From RYN-433 sp036558265 (GTDB lineage Bacteria > Planctomycetota > Phycisphaerae > Tepidisphaerales > Tepidisphaeraceae), in NCBI GenBank assembly GCA_036558265.1, contig DATBFY010000249.1:1-10275 (forward strand): a stretch of DNA of 10,275 nt, in the 5' to 3' direction. The position numbers were made by a program, and so were the translations under genes. Of the stretch, positions 6,974 through 10,275 are shown piece by piece. The notes under the pieces were generated by a model, which made no database searches, was not told the DNA's origin, and saw only the letters and a program-made list of their open reading frames with translations. Position 1 is the first letter of the stretch; each line of letters opens with the position of its first letter.

Positions 6974-7064
6974 CCCGCCGATGGAGCGGACCGCGGCGGC
7001 GGTATACCTCGCTCGTTGTCGAGCGTCGCGCGTGCGCCGCCGCGGCCGCTTAACGGCCTTACTT
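6968..7064 (+). repeat. attC-like site B
   Basis: The clearest site. TAAC at 6971 is also the stop codon of cassette gene 2. The left arm AGCGGACCGCGGCGGCG (6985-7001) pairs perfectly with 7035-7050 except for one unpaired A at 6990. An inner hairpin CGCTCG-ttgt-CGAGCG (7010-7025) fills the loop, and the site ends in CTTACTT (7058-7064). A single extrahelical base in one arm is a hallmark of attC sites, which recombine as folded single strands. Confidence 0.75.
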
Positions 7065-7080
7065 TATACCCCGGAGGACG

Positions 7081-7821
7081 GTGCGACTTCCGACCATCCA
7101 AGGTGTCATCGATCGCCGCATTCTCGTGAATTATCGCGTGGACGCCGGCGTTGCCGCGCGACTGCTTCCTGCCCCGTTCCGCCCGAAGCTTGCCAACGGT
7201 TACGCGATGGCCGGCATCTGCCTCATCCGCCTCAAGCAAATCCGACCAGCCTTCGTGCCGCTCGCCGCCGGCGTCGGGTCGGAAAACGCGGCGCATCGCT
7301 TCGCCGTGGAATGGGATCGCGACGGACAGCGCCAGGAAGGCGTGTTCATCCCGCGGCGCGACACCAGTTCGCGCCTGAATACGCTCGTGGGTGGACGCCT
7401 CTTCCCGGGGGAGCATCATCACGCGCGCTTCGAGGTCAGCGAAACCGAGGACCGGTTGCGGGTGGAGTTCGAGAGCGACGACGGCCAGGTGCGCGTGAGC
7501 GTGGCGGCACGACTCGCCGACGGGCTGCCTCCGGGTTCGGTCTTTGCTTCGGTGGACGAAGCATCGAGATTCTTTGAAGGCGGCGCGTTGGGCTATTCGG
7601 CAACGCAAGACCCGGCGCGTTACGACGGGTTGGAGCTACGGTGCAAGACGTGGGCGGTGCAACCGCTGGCGGTCGAGGCCGTGCGGTCGAGTTACTTTGA
7701 TGATCGCAGGAAATTCCCGGAAGGATCGGCGACGTTCGACTGCGCGCTGCTGATGCGAGGCATCGAACACGAGTGGCACACGCGCGAGGACTTGTACGGC
7801 GGCGAGCGGGCCGGGGTATAA
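7081..7821 (+). CDS. DUF2071 family protein, cassette gene 3
   Basis: A full-length 246-residue member of DUF2071 (YqjF-like, related to the acetoacetate-decarboxylase beta-barrel fold). Recognisable blocks are the RRILVNYRVDAGVAARLLPAP opening, NGYAMAGICLIRLKQIRP, SENAAHRFAVEW, the strongly conserved GVFIPRRDTSSRLNTL with GGRLFPGEHHHARF, and a C-terminal SSYFDD segment. The biochemical function of the family is not established. Translation starts at GTG 7081, supported by GGAGGAC just upstream. The gene lies 16 bp after the core of site B. Its stop TAACCCGCCGA is identical over 11 nt to the start of site B, but what follows is the other junction type, leading into leader-repeat copy 2. Confidence 0.88.
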   Translation: MRLPTIQGVIDRRILVNYRVDAGVAARLLPAPFRPKLANGYAMAGICLIRLKQIRPAFVPLAAGVGSENAAHRFAVEWDRDGQRQEGVFIPRRDTSSRLNTLVGGRLFPGEHHHARFEVSETEDRLRVEFESDDGQVRVSVAARLADGLPPGSVFASVDEASRFFEGGALGYSATQDPARYDGLELRCKTWAVQPLAVEAVRSSYFDDRRKFPEGSATFDCALLMRGIEHEWHTREDLYGGERAGV

Positions 7822-7842
7822 CCCGCCGACGATGAAGCCGCG
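7819..7842 (+). repeat. TAA-N6-GAC(G/T)ATGAAG junction motif, copy 1
   Basis: Begins at the stop codon of the DUF2071 gene. After TAA and six variable bases comes GACGATGAAGCCGC. The same order and spacing recurs at 9163 and 10134. A GTTGGCA that could serve as a degenerate right core lies at 7875-7881, immediately before the leader repeat. Confidence 0.65.
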
Positions 7843-7888
7843 GCGATCGGGCAACCGCAAGATCGCTTAAAAAAGTTGGCATTCATCC

Positions 7889-8002
7889 CTGTCAGTATTC
7901 TTCTTGAAGAAAGCTGAATGTGGGTTTAAGAGTCATTTGCACGCGGTTGTGATGGCCGGGGTTCACGGATGTTCTTTGACGCGGCGCGGTGGAGACTCAA
8001 TG
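7889..8002 (+). repeat. 114-bp leader repeat, copy 2 (carries SD and ATG)
   Basis: The most diverged of the three copies, with 11 differences from copy 1 over 117 positions and no insertion or deletion. Patchy similarity to copy 1 extends left to about 7843 (GCGATCGGGCAACCGCAAGA is identical in both). It ends in GGTGGAGACTCAATG, whose ATG is in frame with the 4-TM cassette gene. Confidence 0.9.
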
Positions 8003-8578
8003 GTTAGCCGGCAGCAGATGCACCGCGAACGCCAGAGCTTCCTGGTTTCCCACGTCGTGCTTTTGCTGCGACTGGCGGCCGTCGTCTCGATTGTCAGCGG
8101 CCTGGTCGGCGGCTTCTGGTGGCTTGCCAACCTGGTCGACATCTCGGACGGCGACGACATGCGATGGGGATTCCTTCACAACCCGTTCATGCAGTTTCGC
8201 CTCTTCAACGAAACGTTCCTCGAGATCTCGCTTTGGGTGTTGTTCGTGTGTTCAGGAGCCATCGGCCTCGGCGGGCTGTTACTGTTGATTCCGCAGAAAT
8301 GGGGCGCCTGGCTGGTGACGTGGCAAGCGCGCGTCTCGATCATCATCCACGGCGTGGTTGCCTTTTTCATTGTGGCGATGACGTTCGGGTTCGGGATGAT
8401 GCCGTGGGAAAGGAAAGCACTGGCCCTGCGGCTCGGGGCTATCGCCGTCGACCTGATGCTTTGGACATTCCTGAGAAGCAACGCCGTGATCGGATTCTTC
8501 GCCCAGCGGTCGCACCGGCCCGGGCGCGCATTCGAAGTGATTATGAAGGAAGCCACCGCGTCTTCGTCTGCGGGATAA
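8000..8578 (+). CDS. Four-helix membrane protein, cassette gene 4
   Basis: A 192-residue integral membrane protein with helices at about 18-43, 73-97, 111-134 and 141-159, a short loop with WGFLHNPFMQFRLF between helices 1 and 2, and a basic C-terminal tail. No family is recognised. The start at 8000 is the ATG supplied by leader-repeat copy 2 (GGAG, 5 nt spacing), giving MVSRQQMHRERQ; an ATG at 8018 is an alternative. The frame stays open leftwards through the repeat, but base changes there do not respect codons, so I exclude it. The stop TAA is the TAAC of attC-like site C. Confidence 0.78.
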   Translation: MVSRQQMHRERQSFLVSHVVLLLRLAAVVSIVSGLVGGFWWLANLVDISDGDDMRWGFLHNPFMQFRLFNETFLEISLWVLFVCSGAIGLGGLLLLIPQKWGAWLVTWQARVSIIIHGVVAFFIVAMTFGFGMMPWERKALALRLGAIAVDLMLWTFLRSNAVIGFFAQRSHRPGRAFEVIMKEATASSSAG

Positions 8579-8678
8579 CCCCGCACTGCGCACTGCAACG
8601 GACCGGCCGGGCGGAACGGATTTGTGATTCCAACGCGCCTCAGCGCCCGGCCGGCCGTTGAATGCTGGTCCGTTATTT
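8573..8678 (+). repeat. attC-like site C
   Basis: TAAC at 8576 overlaps the stop of the 4-TM gene. The left arm CAACGGACCGGCCGGGCG (8596-8613) pairs perfectly with 8644-8660 except for one extra A at 8602, in the same CGG-A-CCG context as site B. The outer ATAAC (8575-8579) is complementary to GTTAT (8672-8676), as expected of the outer core pair. It ends 18 bp before the next start codon. Confidence 0.75.
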
Positions 8679-8696
8679 GCCCCAAGGCGACTCCAC

Positions 8697-9179
8697 ATGT
8701 CTGTCGAATCGAACATCCAAGCGGACGTTAAGCGAGTCGGATGGTCGGCCATCCTCGTCACCGACGATCCGCCGTTCGCCTACACGATCGGCTTGATGTT
8801 CACGTTCTCGCATCCGGAACTGATCATTTTCGGCTTGCGCGATCAAGGCCATCCCATCCTTTCAACAATGGTGGAGGTGCTTCGCGAGGGCGGGTCGTTT
8901 GTCCCGGGCAAACGCTATTCGGACGTGCTGAACGGATTCGATATCGCAGTGCGCGAAGTTGATCCGTCACAGCACACGGAGTACCTCGGTTATGCAATGG
9001 GCTATTGCCGCGAACGCGGGCGAATCGGCGAGCTAGAGGCCCTGGAGGTGTTTTGGCCGGACAAGGGCGGTCACTACCCGTTCGAGGCAAGCTGCATCGA
9101 ACCGATTCGCGCCCTTCAGCCTCGCTTGGACCTGCCGCTCGGCACGACAGCCCGGCGGCGAATAACCAAACGACTATGA
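8697..9179 (+). CDS. DUF4262 domain protein, cassette gene 5
   Basis: A 160-residue protein matching DUF4262. It has the initial hydrophobic block VGWSAILVTDDPPFAYTIGL, HPELIIFGL soon after, then GGSFVPGKRYSDVLNGFDIAV and LEVFWPDKGGHYPFEASC near the C-terminus. Family function is unknown; such genes are common in accessory regions. The ATG at 8697 follows site C, with a weak AAGGCGA upstream. Unlike the other cassette genes, it does not stop at the expected TAAC (9163-9166, out of frame) but five codons later, at the TGA inside the GACTATGAAG motif, so its last residues (RRITKRL) are read from junction sequence. Confidence 0.87.
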   Translation: MSVESNIQADVKRVGWSAILVTDDPPFAYTIGLMFTFSHPELIIFGLRDQGHPILSTMVEVLREGGSFVPGKRYSDVLNGFDIAVREVDPSQHTEYLGYAMGYCRERGRIGELEALEVFWPDKGGHYPFEASCIEPIRALQPRLDLPLGTTARRRITKRL

Positions 9180-9193
9180 AGCCGCTTCGCCGT
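9163..9193 (+). repeat. TAA-N6-GAC(G/T)ATGAAG junction motif, copy 2
   Basis: TAA, six variable bases, then GACTATGAAG followed by CCGCTTCGCCGT. Here the TAA is not the stop of the gene but lies out of frame inside its end. ATGAA (9176-9180) and TTCAT (9194-9198) could pair around it. Leader-repeat copy 3 follows 23 bp after the TTCAT arm. Confidence 0.7.
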
Positions 9194-9220
9194 TCATTCA
9201 GGGATTGCGAATCTCCGGGC

Positions 9221-9334
9221 CTGTCAATATTCTTCTTGAAGAAACCTAAAGGTGGGTTTAAGAGTCATTTGCACGCGGTTGTGATCGCCCGGGTTCAAGG
9301 ATGTTCTTTGACGCGGCGCGATGGAGACTCAATG
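9221..9334 (+). repeat. 114-bp leader repeat, copy 3 (ATG out of frame with following gene)
   Basis: Differs from copy 1 at only 6 of 117 positions, without gaps. The embedded GGAG-ATG pair is intact (ATG at 9332), but this ATG opens a 41-codon frame that runs out of phase with the DMP19-like gene starting at 9342. Similarity to copies 1 and 2 stops sharply to the left of CTGTCAATATTC. Confidence 0.9.
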
Positions 9335-9341
9335 GTGAGCG

Positions 9342-9722
9342 ATGCCCGCGAGGCGCCAACTGACCGACGCCGACCGCGTTTGGAATCGCGCTTGTTACCG
9401 CGAGGGCGCCAACCTTCGCGAAGGCGATCTTGCCTTGGGCGCGTTGCTGCTCGTTGACGGCTACATCCAGAACGGCGGCGTGGGCCACGCCTTTGATCTG
9501 CCACCTCACGAATTGGCGGAAGGAATTAAGGGCTACGAGTATTTCGGATTGCACGAAATGGCGGCGGTGATCAAGCCGCATCGGGGAGAGGAAGAAGCCC
9601 AGTACGACGCGCGATACTACGCGTTCACCGGGCGACCCGATCAAATCAGGGCGAAATTCGAGGCCATGTACAGCGAGCACCCGGAGCGATTCGCGCCGAT
9701 CGACGAATCGGCGGCCGGATAA
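9342..9722 (+). CDS. DMP19 / DUF4375-like protein, cassette gene 6
   Basis: A 126-residue acidic protein resembling the DMP19 (DUF4375) family, named after a Neisseria DNA-mimic protein that interferes with a DNA-binding repressor. Matching features are LTDADRVWNRA near the N-terminus (Trp14), GDLALGALLLVDGYIQNGGV with the signature NGG at 44-46, an alpha-helical LAEGIKGYEYFGLHEMAAVI, and the YDARYYA segment before the end. The start at 9342 is fixed on the left by an in-frame TGA at 9336. No Shine-Dalgarno belongs to this ATG; it lies 10 nt after the start codon provided by the leader repeat, so initiation may depend on it. The stop TAA lies in the loop of a 6-bp hairpin. Confidence 0.65.
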   Translation: MPARRQLTDADRVWNRACYREGANLREGDLALGALLLVDGYIQNGGVGHAFDLPPHELAEGIKGYEYFGLHEMAAVIKPHRGEEEAQYDARYYAFTGRPDQIRAKFEAMYSEHPERFAPIDESAAG

Positions 9723-9745
9723 GCGGCCGCTCAACGGTGTTACGT
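9709..9745 (+). repeat. Shortened attC-like site D
   Basis: Only the right half looks intact: GGCCGCTCAACGGTGTTACGT matches, piece by piece, the right ends of sites A and B, and it has the best core of the set (GTTACGT, 9739-9745). There is no long left arm. Instead GCGGCC (9711-9716), in the coding end of the gene, pairs with GGCCGC (9725-9730), placing the TAA stop in the loop. It may be a deleted or recombined site. Confidence 0.5.
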
Positions 9746-9755
9746 TATTCCACCT

Positions 9756-10136
9756 ATGCCGAACCAAGTTACGGTCGACATCGTCTCTCGCGCTGCGGAC
9801 GGAGCGACCTACTCGGTGTGCCTGGTTGAGCAAGGCCACTGGGCTGACGCGGACGTGCCGCAAGAACTGCGGCGGGTTCAAGACCGACTTTACAGCGCGT
9901 TGGAAGTGATTTTGGACGGCAAACTTGCCGAGCTGTACCCGGAGACAGCGAAACAGGCCGTGGTCGTGCGCTTGGAGTGCTGGGGAACGCCGGACGCGCC
10001 CGTTCGCGACTTCTTCGAGCGGTGGGCCAAACACGTGCAAAGCGACAATGAGTTTGCGCCATCGATTGCGCGATGTCCGCACGTCAGTTCGATCGGCTTC
10101 GTTTACAAGCACGGCGAGTTGGAGGGGGCGGAATAA
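9756..10136 (+). CDS. DUF6572-like protein, cassette gene 7
   Basis: A 126-residue soluble protein. The opening TVDIVSRAADGATYSVCLVE, then WADADVPQELRRVQDRLYSAL followed by ILDGKLAELYPE and VVVRLECWGTP, resembles DUF6572 (a VDIVS-type strand pair, an LQ-containing helix and an E...YP element). Family assignment is from memory and moderate. It starts 10 nt after the core of site D with no visible Shine-Dalgarno, like cassette gene 2. The stop is followed by the third TAA-N6-GAC motif rather than a long hairpin. Confidence 0.7.
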   Translation: MPNQVTVDIVSRAADGATYSVCLVEQGHWADADVPQELRRVQDRLYSALEVILDGKLAELYPETAKQAVVVRLECWGTPDAPVRDFFERWAKHVQSDNEFAPSIARCPHVSSIGFVYKHGELEGAE

Positions 10137-10164
10137 GCCGCTGACTATGAAGTCGCTTCGCCGT
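10134..10164 (+). repeat. TAA-N6-GAC(G/T)ATGAAG junction motif, copy 3
   Basis: Begins at the stop of the DUF6572-like gene: TAA, six variable bases, GACTATGAAG, then TCGCTTCGCCGT. Excluding the six variable bases, it differs from copy 2 at one position across the 22-nt conserved block. No leader repeat follows within 100 bp, so this may be the right end of the array. Confidence 0.68.
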
Positions 10165-10239
10165 CAAGCGTGATCTTTTCGGTTTCCGCGCTCTTCACAT
10201 CCTGCCTCGCATTCGCGCGCCGCTGGGCACGCGAAGACC

Positions 10240-10270
10240 ACGGGCAAACAAGTTTCAAGTTTGCCCATGC
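10240..10270. repeat. Palindromic repeat at right edge
   Basis: CACGGGCAAAC (10240-10250) is the reverse complement of GTTTGCCCATG (10260-10270) apart from one position, with a 9-nt spacer; flanking bases GCCACCC run off the window. It has the look of a short dispersed palindrome of planctomycete genomes. It could also act as a weak transcription barrier. Confidence 0.5.
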
Positions 10271-10275
10271 CACCC

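Noticed and set aside
7020..7064. Intrinsic terminator at attC-like site B
   Set aside because: The stem is followed by TTAACGGCCTTACTTTA rather than a T-run, and the same layout recurs at other gene ends with core-like TTAC sequences.
6166..9334. CRISPR array
   Set aside because: Only three repeats, far longer than CRISPR repeats and separated by more than 1 kb of coding sequence; no cas genes.

Overview
The window is GC-rich bacterial DNA and most resembles a planctomycete (Planctomycetota, often metagenome-derived). This rests on three things: a secreted protein made of tandem short beta repeats followed by a HEAT-like tail, of a type common in planctomycetes; a long GC-rich dispersed-type hairpin; and a second palindromic repeat at the right edge. 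The taxonomic call is an inference, since no rRNA or other marker gene is present.

Left part (1-5015) is ordinary chromosomal coding sequence. A 5'-truncated patatin-like phospholipase (+) converges on a two-gene minus-strand unit, a GyrI-like effector-binding protein followed by a class I SAM methyltransferase. A long hairpin repeat (2139-2218) separates that unit from a second minus-strand pair: a large secreted beta-repeat protein and, downstream, a small secreted protein of unknown function. A perfect TATAAT lies upstream of this second pair.

Middle part (5016-6212) is sparse. It holds a probable small single-helix membrane protein ending at a textbook intrinsic terminator, a doubtful antisense small gene, and a DUF433 antitoxin-like gene with no recognisable toxin partner.

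Right part (6213-10275) is the notable region. Seven short, unrelated genes all lie head-to-tail on the + strand: a 2-TM protein, a small unknown, DUF2071, a 4-TM protein, DUF4262, DMP19/DUF4375-like and DUF6572-like. The boundaries between them carry three recurring elements. (1) Three long attC-like imperfect hairpins start at the TAA stop codon (TAAC) and end near a TTAC or GTTA core; two of them have a single unpaired A at the same place (CGG-A-CCG). A fourth site looks half-deleted. (2) A 114-bp sequence, gapless in all three copies and carrying its own Shine-Dalgarno and ATG, stands in front of three unrelated genes. (3) A short motif, TAA-N6-GAC(T/G)ATGAAG, occurs at fixed spacing after three gene ends. 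I read the region as an integron gene-cassette array, or an integrase-less attC cluster, in which some cassettes share a long 5' leader. No integrase gene is visible in the window. The shared leader across unrelated cassettes is the strongest candidate for something undescribed.
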